64,000 nt of DNA from Portulaca oleracea. Lineage: Eukaryota; Streptophyta; Magnoliopsida; Caryophyllales; Portulacaceae. Below, piece after piece: positions 1 through 11,212 of this stretch. Both the position numbers and the translations under genes were made by a program. The stretch covers positions 32,652,832 through 32,716,831 of the forward strand of contig CM055891.1 of the NCBI GenBank assembly GCA_029582165.1, in the 5' to 3' direction. Under the pieces are notes generated by a model, which had not been told where the DNA came from, did not search any database, and was given only the letters and a program-made list of their open reading frames with translations. Every line of letters starts with the position of its first letter. The stretch's first letter is position 1.

Positions 1-1556
1 AAATCCATCTCACCAACCTCCTCCTTCTCATCCCCCAACTTCTTCTTCTTCATCTTGTGCTCCTCCAACACCTTCTCATGGAAATCATCAACCCTTTTCT
101 CGACGTCCCTCATCTTCCTCTCGCAGCCCCACGGGTCGACCCACCTCCACACGGGCAGGTAGTCCCCGAGGTAGAGGAGGCCCAGCAGCCAGAACAGCTC
201 GTGCGTGATCTCGATGAACTCACGTGCCTCCTGCTGGGCCCCCGCCTCGGGGCCACCCCCGAAGTACTGTTTTCCAACCAGCATTCGGGTCACGTTGTTC
301 ATCGAGAACGACCCAAGAACCTCACGGAGGTTCACGGGTGAGCCTGTTTTAGCCTGGCCCAGCACGTGTTGGACCATGTGCTGGGCCTCCTCAGCTCGCT
401 GCTTCGAGAAGAGCTCGAGGCGCTTTACGGTCAGGAGGTTCTCCATGCAAATCCGCCGCATTCGCTTCCACCTGGGACGGACATGTACGGGCGCATCTAG
501 CTTAGTTAGTAACATTTGTAAAAGTGCTCTTAAAATTTTGAGTTTGGGTCAAAGCGGTTAATGGATGTCAAAATTCAGACGACAAGTTGATGTGGATCAG
601 ATGATTCAGGTCGGACATTCAAACAACTATATATTTGGGTCAGAATTAATCGATATTCAGTCGAGTCGGTCAATATAAAAACTTAAGAAGAAAAAACTAT
701 AACTGTATTTAGTTTTTCCCGGATTAAACAAAATTTTGATAGCTATATAATATTTGATCATGGATCTGTTTAAAAAGTACAATATCACACACACATAACA
801 CACACGATTTTAGGTTAAACAAAATTTCACATAAAGATGGTTATTATTAGATATCTTGAATTGTCAATAATTTATAATTTTACCTAATAACTTTTTTGAA
901 AATTTTAGGCATAATTTTTGATACTCTAATAAATGAACCTCATCAAGTAGATATATTTTAGACATTTTTTTGTAAGTTTTAAAAAATATAGATAAAAGTG
1001 TAATTTTATATCATATTTATGCATTTTTATAATTATAGAAGTGAATCATATAATTTTTTTTCAATTCAATTTACAAATATATAAATTTTATGTAAGACAT
1101 TTATCATTTTCCAAACTAAAATACATATGGGGATCCATAGAAAAAGTAATTTCTGGATATATAGGAGACTGACCTGGGACCCATCGGGGCAAGGGCCACG
1201 TCACCACAGTTGTACGCCAGGTGGGCCGCCGCCAGTGTCCGCGGCCGCGACGAAAAGACATCGTCTTGTCTGACGAGGATTTCACGGATCATCTCCGGGT
1301 CGTTGGTCGTTATTGCGCCGACATTTCCCAGCTTCAAGTACACCAACGGCCCGTACTTTTCGCAGAACGCCGCCAGGTCACGGTGGGGAAGTGCGCTGAG
1401 CTGGAGGAGGTTTCCGACGATGGGCCACCCCGGTGGGCCTGGGGGGAGGTTCGGTCTGCTGACGTGGCCGGATTTCGTCAGCCATGAGTGGAGTATCTTG
1501 GCCGCGAGAAATGTGCATAGGAGGATCGTTGCTAGAGTGCCGAAATATTCCGGCAT
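1..1556 (-). CDS. CYP703A: CYP703A-type cytochrome P450, 5' part (3' end off the left edge)
   Basis: CYP703A enzymes are ER-anchored P450s that hydroxylate medium-chain fatty acids (lauric acid) in-chain in the anther tapetum, supplying sporopollenin monomers for pollen exine. The start is the ATG at 1556. Exon 1 (1174-1556) encodes an N-terminal membrane anchor, the proline hinge PPGPPGWP, and the conserved stretches YGPLVYLKLGNV and ITTNDPEMIREILVRQDDVF. A donor (CAG|GTCAGT) follows at 1173. Exon 2 begins at 471 after a CAG acceptor, restores the frame at GPR-WKRMRRICMENLLT, and continues through FSMNNVTRML, LFWLLG and YLGDYLPVWRWVDP to the window edge with no stop. About 284 residues are visible; the I-helix, ExxR and heme-Cys regions lie outside. 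One intron of 702 bp, as in Arabidopsis CYP703A2. The family assignment rests on remembered similarity to CYP703A2 and is strong. Confidence 0.93.
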
Positions 1557-1628
1557 AATTTTTATTTTTTTTCTCTGAAAATTTTGGGGAGAAAGTTGAA
1601 AGAGTAAAGATATTTGGGAATTGGTTGT

Positions 1629-1630
1629 AG

Positions 1631-1665
<35 letters not shown>

Positions 1666-1670
1666 AGAAG
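1629..1670. repeat. (AAAG)n microsatellite upstream of CYP703A
   Basis: About ten AAAG units lie 73-114 bp upstream of the P450 start codon. On the transcribed strand this is a CTTT tract, probably in the 5' UTR or core promoter. RY-like CATGCATG words follow at about 1709-1719 and 1801-1808. Confidence 0.85.
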
Positions 1671-3154
1671 ATGGGTAGGTTATGAAGAAGTGTGGTTATG
1701 TATATGGATGCATGCATGCTATAGTAATGGGCGATCTAAACTGTGACGACAAAACGTACAAAGAAAGAGTGCCAACGAAAAAGAAGAGGAAATATTGTGT
1801 GCATGCATGTGTTTAGGGATGAGAGTTAGATGAACCAGCCTCGATGATCAAGGAAAATAGCATGAAAAAGGTGCAAACTGTAGAGCCACCTGGCCTTACT
1901 CTTTAGACAAGTAAGTTAGATTTATCTTAATCTTACATATTTTATTCAATTTTCTAAATAACATACAAATCAAACTCAAAATTTTATCTTTAATTTATCC
2001 AACATAACTTAATCCTACTTTTCTACAGAATAAAACCTACGTTTGTGCATAAATAGAGCTATGGTACATGATTTTGATGTAGTACTGTATCAATATTTTG
2101 GACACAATATTTAAGAATCAAAATCATAAGCCTCTTGATGGAAAATGACAGTAACCATCTTGAAATTTTCACTCAAATCATTCTAGAATATAATTTACGC
2201 ATATTTAAATGGTTATAAATATACATTTCATTATTTTAAAGATTGTACAACTCATAAATTATATAAAATTTATTGTAAGTTTTTTTTAATAAATATAGAA
2301 TTTCACATAAAATATGCATTCTCTATAATAATTGATATGATTAAATTATGATTAATCCTTTTTTATGTAAATGATGATTATGAAACTATTATACTTAATA
2401 AACATGTGTAACTAGTTGAAAAGTATTGTTTAAAGTCAAATAAACATAAATCTTAGGGAAATTCAAGATCATTATTAACCAGTAGGCTTCAGACACATAT
2501 CATGAAAACATTATTTATGGATCCACTTGATGGGAACATTACGTTTAGGAATAGCGACTAGTTTAATTTGGTTTGACCCAGTTAGATCTATACCTAACTT
2601 GAATTATATCGATCTAAAACGGAGCATAATAGCATATTTACACACATTGGATCCGAAAAGCTTAGACCCAATTGGATTAATGGATCCGATTGGGTCCTAC
2701 TCATGTCCAACCCATGCTCATATTTAGATTCCATGAATTTGTCTATTGGGGACAAACACAATAGTATATTAGTTATAAGGGTTATTGACTTATAAGGACG
2801 GTCCATCAATCAAATTTACCAAGGGGTATGCTCAGGACATATTGGTTCTTATTTGCAATAAATGGTAGACCCTACTCAAAGTGATGTGGCTTTTTAATTA
2901 TTTTTTTTATTTTTTTATTTGCTGCCAACATTAGACTTAATTATGGTAGTTTGAATGAGTTTGAGTTTGATGAAACGAAGAAAAAAAAGAAGAAGAAGAA
3001 AGAGAAAGAAGATGATAATGAAGTTTTTTGGTTTTATCTTCACTTTCTCATTTTCAAATGTTTGGGAGTGTACTATGTTATTTGACACTTATTTTTTAAT
3101 AAATAATTGATCATATCACAAATATCATTTTTGCATTGAAAATTACCATCACTT
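1671..3154. other. Intergenic; GACCC-word repeat block near 2560-2730
   Basis: AT-rich DNA without a supportable gene. At about 2560-2730 there is a degenerate palindromic block rich in GACCCA/TGGATCC/TGGGTC words, of the dispersed type found elsewhere in this window. Small open frames here (Asp-Pro rich) are products of that repeat, not genes. A short AAG-rich stretch lies at about 2980-3010. Confidence 0.6.
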
Positions 3155-3715
3155 TTATTTCAACAAGACAGTGAAAGCCAAAGACACAGCAGTAAACTGA
3201 TAAAACTCGTTATTCTTCCCACTCAAAGGAGACTTGGTCACCCCCTTCTCCTTAAAACTATCATCACAATCCACACTCGAATCCAACACTGCACTCGCCT
3301 TCACATTCGCCGTCGAGAAATCTCTCTTCCTCAACGCATCCAAACTCTCCCTCAGATCATCCGGAGCGTACCGGTAAAGATCCGAACAGTCTCTCAAAGC
3401 GGACCTCGTTGCCGGGTCAAACTTCGGATCCTTCAACAGCCCCTCAATGGTGGACACCATCGACTTCGCTTTCGATATGGTTATTTCGAACGAGATGGAG
3501 CCCAGTTCGGACATGGATTTTGCCCGGGAGCTACGAGGATCCGACCCGAATGCGGCCATGCAGGATGGGTATTTCACTGTCGGGTCGGATCCTGATATCT
3601 TCTTGCATGTTTCTGGAATTAGGTTATTGGATTTGGTGGCAATTGATGAAGAAAACAAGAGGATTGTAATGACACAAGGAAATAGGTAGAATCGATGTGT
3701 CTGAATATGGTGCAT
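3155..3715 (-). CDS. Pectin methylesterase/invertase inhibitor-like protein (PMEI domain)
   Basis: 186 residues, intronless. An N-terminal hydrophobic signal peptide (FPCVITILLFSSSIA) is followed by a PMEI/invertase inhibitor four-helix domain. The four expected cysteines are visible in the contexts PETCKK, YPSCMA, RDCSDL and VDCDDS, which form the two disulfides of the family. The protein is predicted to be secreted to the apoplast and to inhibit a pectin methylesterase or an acid invertase; sequence alone does not tell which. It ends in a hydrophobic helix, FTAVSLAFTVLLK. A tandem paralogue on the same strand lies at 5250-5756, with near-identical motifs (FGSDPRSS/LGSDPRSS, LGSISFEI, SKAKSMV, KDPKFDP/QDPKFDP and the C-terminal tail). 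The start is the only upstream Met and gives a full-length signal peptide. Confidence 0.9.
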   Translation of the reverse strand: MHHIQTHRFYLFPCVITILLFSSSIATKSNNLIPETCKKISGSDPTVKYPSCMAAFGSDPRSSRAKSMSELGSISFEITISKAKSMVSTIEGLLKDPKFDPATRSALRDCSDLYRYAPDDLRESLDALRKRDFSTANVKASAVLDSSVDCDDSFKEKGVTKSPLSGKNNEFYQFTAVSLAFTVLLK

Positions 3716-5249
3716 TTTTCTTTTTTGGATTTTTATTTGGGGTGAGAAATATGAATTTTTGTTTTCTTAAGATTAGGGAGCGGATATTCTGGGGAAATAT
3801 GATGAGATATAAATGGGGAGAACTTTTTTTAAGTAAATAAAGTGTATTGATTTGTTGTCATAAGTGAACGAAATCAGATGAGATTTTTGGGAAGAAATCA
3901 AATGAGATTTATGGAAGGAAATCAAATAAGATTTTTGGGATGCATTGACCATAATTTATGGCATTCAACGACAAAATTCTAATTTATATTGAGCATGATC
4001 CATCAATTCTATAATTTACAAACATGAACAGTATAACCTTACCATAGGACAAACTTATTTCTAATATTGTATCATGACTAATAAAAGATTTAAAAAAATG
4101 AACTAATATATATTGAACTTCTTAATAATAAATTTTCTTATTTTGTGGTTGGTTTAATTTAAATGATATGACACCATCAAATAATTTATAGGATTGTTTA
4201 GATTCAAACCTTAGAAATTTAACTAAAATATCAAATTACTAATTGAAGAGCGAAAGATAAAATTTTATTGATCCGCATCATAAATCTTACTTTTAAATGA
4301 TTATCTCCTTTGTTATAATTAAACTAGCCCGGGAAATTAAGATAAGGAAATATTTTTCTAATTAAAAGTCATGAAGAGGAGCTCTAAGTTCTTCCGTATT
4401 TTTGAATTTTTCATGAGCTGTAACGAGTTATAGTAACTTTTTAAAGCTGTAGAGATTTATTTGTGTTGAATGATTCTTGAAAGAAATATTACCATGATAG
4501 CACCATATGAGCTTCTATGAGAAAATTGACAATATTCATATAATCTCCTCAAATAAAAATCACAACATACAGCCAAATTCTCACACAATGGAGAGATAAT
4601 TTATTAAAAGTAACTATAAAAAAGATAGACTATCAACATACCTAAAACCAAGTCTAAGATTATTAGGGCTTTCCACCATCAATTATAACCATATATAGTT
4701 ATTAAAATCCCAATTTTGATCTACAATCCTACGATTTTATCATTCAAAATTCTTGATCTGATTCTACTATTTACATTGTGATCCACGATCCTATATGGGT
4801 TAATTTTGATCCTAACTATCTTATAGATCCGAATTAGAATCCCAATTTTAACAACCTTGATTATAACTAATGGTAACCCCTTGTAACAGGGTTCTTTCCT
4901 ATGGAAATGGAGAGAGAAAGATTGACTAAGGTTTTGGGTTGGAGATATATATAATTCGTTTTGGATTGTGTAGCCCCTCCATTTCATATATAACCCTCAT
5001 CTTAATCTTAATCTATGCCTCAACCAAATTTTGAAAATGTTGCTCATTAATTTTTCGACACATACAATATTATTCTATTATGCAAATATATTATCATTAA
5101 ACTCATAATAAAAAATATTACAACAAAAATAAATTCTTTTAATTTTTTGGACAAAACACTCTACGAACTCAGTCAAAGAAAGACATTAAAATCGTATAAT
5201 ATTTATTAAACAATTAACATAAAACGGGCAAAATACTTAATTCCCAAAC
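3716..5249. other. Intergenic between the PMEI paralogues
   Basis: AT-rich spacer with no supportable gene. A weak TATA-like TTTATATC lies on the minus strand near 3806-3814, about 95 bp upstream of the first PMEI start. A dispersed palindromic repeat sits at 4690-4858 (separate entry). Confidence 0.6.
4690..4858. repeat. Dispersed GATCC-palindrome repeat, copy 1
   Basis: About 165 bp with the words GATCTACAATCCTACGAT, GATCCACGATCCTA, GATCCTAACTATC and a closing ATTTTAACAACCTTG. A second copy with the same order of words lies at about 57003-57158. Each copy is partly self-complementary (TTAAAATCCCAAT against ATCCCAATTTTAA), as expected of a small MITE. Confidence 0.75.
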
Positions 5250-5756
5250 TCATTTCAACAAGACAGTAAAAGCAAGAGAAACCGCCGTAATCTGGTAAAA
5301 ATCACCGTTCTCCTTCGTCACCGGCGACGTCACCTTCTTCTCCTTGAAACCATCTTCACAGTCAACCCCAGCATCCAACGCAGCACTCGCCTTGATATTC
5401 GCCGTCGAGTAATCCCCTATCTTCAACGCATCCAAACCCTCCTGCAAATTTTCCGGAGCACCCGAATACATATCCGAACAGTCTTTCAACACCGCTTTCG
5501 TATCCGGGTCGAACTTCGGATCCTGAAGTAACCGGTCAATGGTGGTCACCATTGACTTAGCTTTGGATATGTCTATTTCGAAGGAGATTGAGCCTAACTC
5601 CGACAAGGTCTTTGCGCCGGAGCTCCGAGGATCCGACCCGAGTAGGCCCACGCAGGAGTCGTATTTGATGTTCGGGTCGGAGCTTGACATCTTTTTGCAT
5701 GTGTCGGAAACGAGGTCGTTTGATGCATTTGTTAAGAAGGGGAATAAGATGATCAT
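5250..5756 (-). CDS. PMEI-like protein, tandem paralogue with a shortened signal peptide
   Basis: 168 residues, intronless. The PMEI/invertase inhibitor domain has all four cysteines (SDTCKK, YDSCVG, KDCSDM, VDCEDG). It is clearly paralogous to the protein at 3155-3715, sharing LGSISFEI, SKAKSMV, DPKFDP and the C-terminal tail ending AVSLAFTVLLK. The first in-frame Met gives only about 11 residues (MIILFPFLTNAS) before the mature region. Reading further upstream in frame, eleven mostly hydrophobic sense codons (KTAKILTFSIC) precede it and end at a TAA, so the ancestral start may have been lost. Secretion would then depend on the short internal signal. A TATATATATA box lies about 100 bp upstream, so the promoter looks intact. 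Inhibition of pectin methylesterase or invertase is inferred from the family. Confidence 0.82.
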   Translation of the reverse strand: MIILFPFLTNASNDLVSDTCKKMSSSDPNIKYDSCVGLLGSDPRSSGAKTLSELGSISFEIDISKAKSMVTTIDRLLQDPKFDPDTKAVLKDCSDMYSGAPENLQEGLDALKIGDYSTANIKASAALDAGVDCEDGFKEKKVTSPVTKENGDFYQITAVSLAFTVLLK

Positions 5757-5857
5757 GCAGATGGAGAATGTTAGAATTTTGGCAGTCTTTTAATTTAGTA
5801 GGGTTTTTGGGAAAATTGGGAGGAAAATATATGATTTTTGTTGGGTTTTTACTAGGG

Positions 5858-5867
5858 TATATATATA
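5858..5867 (-). promoter_or_regulatory. TATA box of the second PMEI gene
   Basis: Uninterrupted TATATATATA about 100 bp upstream of the start codon at 5756, a normal plant spacing with a 5' UTR of about 70 nt. Confidence 0.6.
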
Positions 5868-5909
5868 GGTAAATTTGAAAATTTGAAAATTTGAAACGGT
5901 TTTATATTT

Positions 5910-6150
5910 GGTAAATTTCTATATATATATTGTATTTTGACAGCATGAAACCTGTTTAATATTTGGTGGGTGACTAATATTGGAGAATAATTTCCATCAA
6001 AAAAAATATTGGAGAATAATATTCTGTATTTGTGAAAAAAATCGAGTTAATTTTTGGTAAAATTTCTATATATTGTATTTTGTCAGCATGAAATCTGTTT
6101 AATATTTGGTGGAGTGACTAATATTGGAGAATAATATTCTGTGTTTGTAA
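5910..6150. repeat. Direct duplication upstream of the second PMEI gene
   Basis: Two copies (about 5910-5990 and 6056-6148) of a unit containing TTGTATTTTG, CAGCATGAAA, TGTTTAATATTTGGTG and GACTAATATTGGAGAATAAT. They are separated by about 65 bp that itself repeats ATATTGGAGAATAATATTCTG. Tandem duplication in the distal promoter. Confidence 0.8.
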
Positions 6151-6670
6151 AAAAAATAAAATAGAATGTGATTCTGGAATGAAATCAAAAGAAGCACCCA
6201 GATTATTTACTATTTTTATGGAAATTCTCATTCTGTAAGATTTTCTTAACTTACATTGTACTGCATTACTAATATCCGCAAATTGTGGAAGATTTTGGAC
6301 AATGTATGGTATTTCCCAATTATTTAGCTGTTTTAGCAGATTATGACCAGCATAAATCTCATCCGTCAAAAAGATTTATGTGTTAATAGATACGATGAAC
6401 TATTAAGTTACTTCAAACTATTATAATCAACGATTCTTATAACTTTTAATTATGATAGTTGAAAAGGTTTTAGTTACGATAGAATATCTTTAAAAATATT
6501 AAATTTTATAAAAGAATTGTATCTCAATTAATATCATTATTTGTTACGATTTTCTACTATGGTTGAAAAAAATTTCAACAATGATAGAATTTATTCACTT
6601 TACCATTTCAGCACCTCTCCTTGTGCCTTGTAATTCAACTTCCAAGCTTGTATTTCTAAAAAAACGTATA

Positions 6671-6890
6671 ACTACCTTCGTCTCATAATATTTGTCAATT
6701 TAACTAATTTAAACTATTTATTATTCACAAATTATAATGAGTAACAATATGAAATAGCTGCCATTAGAAAGATGTCTCACTAAGAATTACAACGGCATCA
6801 ATTTTGTATTACAACTCATTATAATTTATAAATAATCAACGGTAAAATTTTAATCAAATTAACATACATTTTGGCACACACGTAGTACTA
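6671..6890. mobile_element. Stowaway-like MITE
   Basis: About 220 bp. The left end ACTACCTTCGTCTCATAAT pairs with the right end ATTTTGGCACACACGTAGT, which is a decayed CTCCCTCCGTCCC-type terminus. The internal arms TTTATTATTCACAAATTATAATGAG and their complement near 6806-6840 make it palindromic. Same family as 16936-17151 and 40962-41176. Confidence 0.75.
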
Positions 6891-7905
6891 CGCTTCATTA
6901 TAACTAGACAATGGAATTATAACTGGACTCCATTGTGCAAATCACAAAGCCCATTGTATTATCTTCTAGGTTCATAGTTCAGATCACCAACTTACTCTGA
7001 TGATGTTATTATAATTGGGCTCAAAAACTTGAGCCCAATGAATTCAAACCCCCCCCCCCCCTCTCCAAACAAAAAAGTACTACATTTCATTTTGGGTTAT
7101 TGAAATGAAATAAATTGACTATAGAGGATATGAGAATCATAGGGTCATAATTTATGAGAGATAAGAGGACCCAGTATTGCTGAAGCGGTAAGTCAAGTGT
7201 ACAATCCTTTTTTTTGTTTCACGTGCTCTACCCCTTTTTATTTTGATTCACGCATAGGATATCTACAAAGCGAATCATGGTTTACCCTTAAAAATATTCA
7301 TGGATATTTAAAAAGGTGAACCATGGTTCGCCTTATAAGACATTTGGAAAAGACTCCCAATGGTCACACTTTCTCTCTCTTTTAACCCCAGCTCTTACAT
7401 TCATACTCCATTTCTCTCACTTCACTTTCATTGATATTTAATTACATAGAGGTCATGTTGAGTACTATTATTGGACAGTGATTTAAATAGCGAACAATTG
7501 TTTGATAGTTGGGTGTGGGCAATGACTCGAGGCCCCATACTATTAAAAGGTCGAGCCCTAAAAAATAAGGATCATAAAAGGGTCGGGTCATCAATGAGCC
7601 GGTCTGTTTCACAATATTAAAGGGTCAGTGAAGCGATTGAATCGGGTTGACCTATCAATAACTAAAAATAAATAATTTTTCCTATTATTTAAATGTTAAC
7701 CTTACTTAAATATATTATTAATACTCCACTTTAAATAATAATTAGTATAATTACTTTTGTTTGGTACAATTACACTTAACTTTAACTTTATGATCAAACT
7801 TGTCAGCCTATTGTGACTATTTCTTTTTTTTTTTTTAAGGAAACCGTTACGCACGACAATTCATTAAAGTACATATTATTACATACGATTGTTATTGTTA
7901 CTGTA

Positions 7906-7906
<1 letters not shown>
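6891..7906. other. Intergenic
   Basis: No gene seen. It holds a poly-C run near 7051-7063, an inverted pair of CGAATCATGGTTTACC/GGTGAACCATGGTTCGCC at about 7270-7336, and GGGTCGGGT/GGGTTGACC words at about 7575-7660 belonging to the dispersed GACCC family. Confidence 0.55.

Positions 7907-7949
<43 letters not shown>
7907..7949. repeat. (TTA)n microsatellite
   Basis: About 14 uninterrupted TTA units. Confidence 0.95.
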
Positions 7950-7979
7950 GTCTATACGATTCATTATTTTTCATATATT

Positions 7980-8254
7980 GGCTCTATTCTTTTGTGTGGT
8001 ACCATATTGTATTTACCACAATTTACCACGCTAAACACAAATAAATATATATCACCAAATTATACTACATTTTCACACAATAATTTTAACTTTCTTTCTT
8101 CTCACTTTTCACAATATTTTTCGCTTTTCTTTCTCATCATCTACCACACCAACCAGTTGTATTACAAATTTTACCACGACTTACCACATTGTACCATGTC
8201 ATATTACATTATCCACATTTTTATCATACTTACCACCGCAGAAAAGAGCAGGGT
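7980..8254. mobile_element. Tourist-like MITE (GTTCTTTTATGCGG family)
   Basis: The left end GGCTCTATTCTTTTGTGTGG and right end CCGCAGAAAAGAGCAGGGTC are imperfect inverted repeats. The interior is rich in TTTACCAC and TACCACA words shared with copies at 8793, 38708, 41779, 43064 and 47554. The flanking 3-bp duplication is not clear here. An open frame inside is a shadow of the repeat. Confidence 0.75.
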
Positions 8255-8792
8255 CTATGAGACTATGACTCTATGTATAGGTTGTGACTTGTGAGGTAGA
8301 AGCTCTCTATGCTATTCTATTATTATTAGCCATTGAAAATATTAAGAGATAAAACTAGCTAGCTTGCTCTTTAATTTGTCATGTATTGTCCAACTTTTGA
8401 ACATTCTATTGATGAAGGGGATTATTATATATTATGGCTATATTTATTTTTGTTAATCGAAATTTAATCTTTTATTAATTAAGAACAAATGATGATAAAA
8501 AAACTTCAAGAATAGGCTAAAATAAAAAAATCTTGAGCTAAAAAGAACGATGACCACAAATTACATAGGATGTAATGACAATTAAATAAAACATGCATGT
8601 AATAGAAAAAGTAAATTTAATATTTTGTGTGAGTATAAGTATTTTCGCACATGAAGGAAAAACTTACTACATCAAGATCCTTTAAAATCACACATTAACA
8701 AGATTATATTGAAATCTGTTATTGTTATTAGCTAATAAAGAGTGCATTTTAAAAAGAAAAAACTAAATCCCCTGCCCAAACTTTTTCTTTTA

Positions 8793-9093
8793 CACTCTGT
8801 TCTTTTGTGCGGTTGGTAAGATGCAGAAATACTGCGGTGTACGGTGTACGTGGTGAAATTGTAGAAAGTGCAGTGAGTTGTGGAACGATATTGTGAAATT
8901 TGTGGAAAGTGTGGTTGTTGTGGTAGGTGAGGAGAGAGATTGTGAAACGTAAAAGAGAAAAATGAAAAGAGAAAAAATGAGCAAATATATTAATAATGAT
9001 TGTGAATAAAATATGATCTAATATGATAAAATGTACAAGAATATTGAATAATCTGATAAATTATGGTACCGCATTGCATAAAAGAACAAAGCT
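8793..9093. mobile_element. Tourist-like MITE (GTTCTTTTATGCGG family)
   Basis: 301 bp between TTA target duplications (8790-8792 and 9094-9096). Ends: CTCTGTTCTTTTGTGCGGTT and the inverted ACCGCATTGCATAAAAGAAC. Interior words GTGGTGAAATTG, GGTGAGGAGAGAGA and GTAAAAGAGAAAAATGAA are those of the family. Confidence 0.85.
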
Positions 9094-9409
9094 TTAATAG
9101 TTATGGACCTCTAGTTTTCCATATGAAAATGCTGTGCACAAAGGCAAGCATTTAACATTTTCAGCACGGACATCCACTTGGTTGAACAAAGCCAAAAAGA
9201 TAAAAGAATATCAATGTTTACAACACCCACAAACCATACCAATGTTAGGTCCCATAAAACCAATGGACCCCTTGAAAATAAGTTAAGCCTCTGAAAAAGT
9301 CACACAATTAATTAGTGTTATCAAATATATGACAAGATTTGAAAATGAAATTACATTAAGGTGTATCTTTAAAAACGAGGAATAAGGTAATATGTTTTCT
9401 TTATGGTCT

Positions 9410-9826
9410 GCTTGGGAGGAAAGTAAAGTAGGTAAAAGGGGGTTAAAGAGAGTGTTTAACCCTTTTTACCCCTGCTTGATAAGGGAGTGAGAGAGGGTAA
9501 GGGAGAGTAAAGAGGAGTGAGATTTACCCCCATTTACCTCCTTCACCACCTCTAACTCTTATTTTTCTTACACCCTAATTTGGGGTGTAAAAAAGAGTTT
9601 AATTAAATTATAACATACATAAAATAGAAAATGATCATATTACCCTTAACCCTAATTAAATCATAACATACATTCATCTCTCTCCAACTCTATCTCTCTC
9701 GCACACATACACACACATCACTTTCTCTCTCATCTCTCTTTCTCTCTCTCACACACACACACCGCTCTCTCTCTCTCTCTTTCTCTTTCTTACACACACA
9801 CACACACATCTCTCTCACATCTCTCT

Positions 9827-9859
<33 letters not shown>

Positions 9860-10174
9860 ATCTCTCACTCTCTTTGTCTCTCTCCCTCTCTCGCTCGCAT
9901 CTCTCCCTCCCCCCTCCTCTCTATATATGTGGGGGAGGGTAGAAAGAAAATGTGTATTTGAACAAATGTATGGGTATTATATTGAATTATATATAAAATG
10001 AAATGACAAATAAGTCAACTAACATTTTACTCTTATAAACTCTCTCCAAATTGTTTTCCCAAGCAGAAGTAAGTAGTTTACCCTCCCATATCCTCATGAA
10101 CTCTCTCATACTCTTACCCTTCTTTATTCATATGAACTCCTACTCCCCATTTTAACTCTCCTCCCGGGCAGAGA
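9410..10174. mobile_element. Inverted-repeat element enclosing a CT/CA-rich tract
   Basis: Left end CTGCTTGGGAGGAAAGTAAA pairs with right end TTTTAACTCTCCTCCCGGGCAG. The inner parts (TTTACCCCTGCTTGATAAGG, and CCCAAGCAGAAGTAAGTAG near 10058-10076) add further inverted words. The middle, about 9680-9925, is a long CT/CA microsatellite. About 765 bp, non-coding; the superfamily is not resolved. Confidence 0.65.
9673..9925. repeat. CT/CA-rich low-complexity tract
   Basis: About 250 bp of CTCTCT interspersed with ACACAC runs inside the inverted-repeat element. Confidence 0.9.
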
Positions 10175-11212
10175 ATTAGAGTTAGATTATAACTCCAAAA
10201 GTTGTTTTCTTTTGTTTTAAATATGAATTGCCAAATTTTTATATTGGTCAACCCGAGTAAACTTGATTAATAATTTTCATATCATAAGTTATACTCTCTA
10301 TCCCTTTTGTATTGCTAAATTGCTTTTTCTTCTTTTTTTCTTTTCTTTTGCTAATTTTACAATTTCAATAACTGATATACTCATTTTATATTTAATGCAT
10401 ACTTCTTTTATTTAATTTTTTGTCAATTTTTTCCAAATTTCAATTAAGTTGGTAATTTGTCCCTTTTTCCAATATTTAAATTTTAATAATATTGACATTG
10501 TAGATATTTTTGTCAATTTATTCTAATACTCATACTCGTTAATTTTTGAAATGTTAATTAATTCAAAATTTAAAAAACTAAGAGAGCGGTTGGTTAGAAA
10601 ACTTTTCTAGTTCTTCCTAATATATGAAGAAGTTTTAATGTGGGATTCGTTATTTTTTTGACAAGTTCAGCAAATAATTTATCGGATCACATAAAATTAC
10701 CAAATACATCAGAAAAGGAGTAATTTATTTAAAAAAAATAGGGAGATAATTTCAAATAGTGAAATCCACTTTGAAACAATCAACTTATTGATAGGAATAA
10801 ATCAACTTGCATGTCCAGAATTGATTGGTAACATTGTATAAGACCCATATATTCAAATAATGCGGCATTTTTTAGATAACGATGATGAAAATATTTAATT
10901 ATGACAATTAACCCAAACGTGAAATGAATGGCACTTACTGTATATCATTACAAAAGAGGACAAATAAGACGATAACAAAAATGTTTTTGAGTGTCCAGCC
11001 TGACAGATCATTCAGGCTAAGATTTGTGCGGCTGCTGAAGATTTGCATGTGATCTAAAACGTGTGTGTTTCTGAAAATGTGCAAAAGTTTCCCCATATTT
11101 GGATACCATCCAAACAACACATTACGTGAGATTCACACTCTTCTAAAGGACTCTGTCTGTGTGTCCAACACCTTACGTTTAACCAACCTCTACTTATGCA
11201 AGATTTCTGAGA

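Noticed and set aside
57..561. Plus-strand open frames opposite the P450 exon 2
   Set aside because: Antisense shadows; the minus strand encodes conserved CYP703A sequence through the same DNA.
3409..5793. Plus-strand frames over the two PMEI genes
   Set aside because: Antisense shadows, duplicated because the genes are duplicated. No domain and no plausible start context.
7992..8294. 100-residue plus-strand frame
   Set aside because: Lies almost entirely in a Tourist-like MITE; similar frames recur in sister copies (38614, 43051), as expected of repeat-derived frames.
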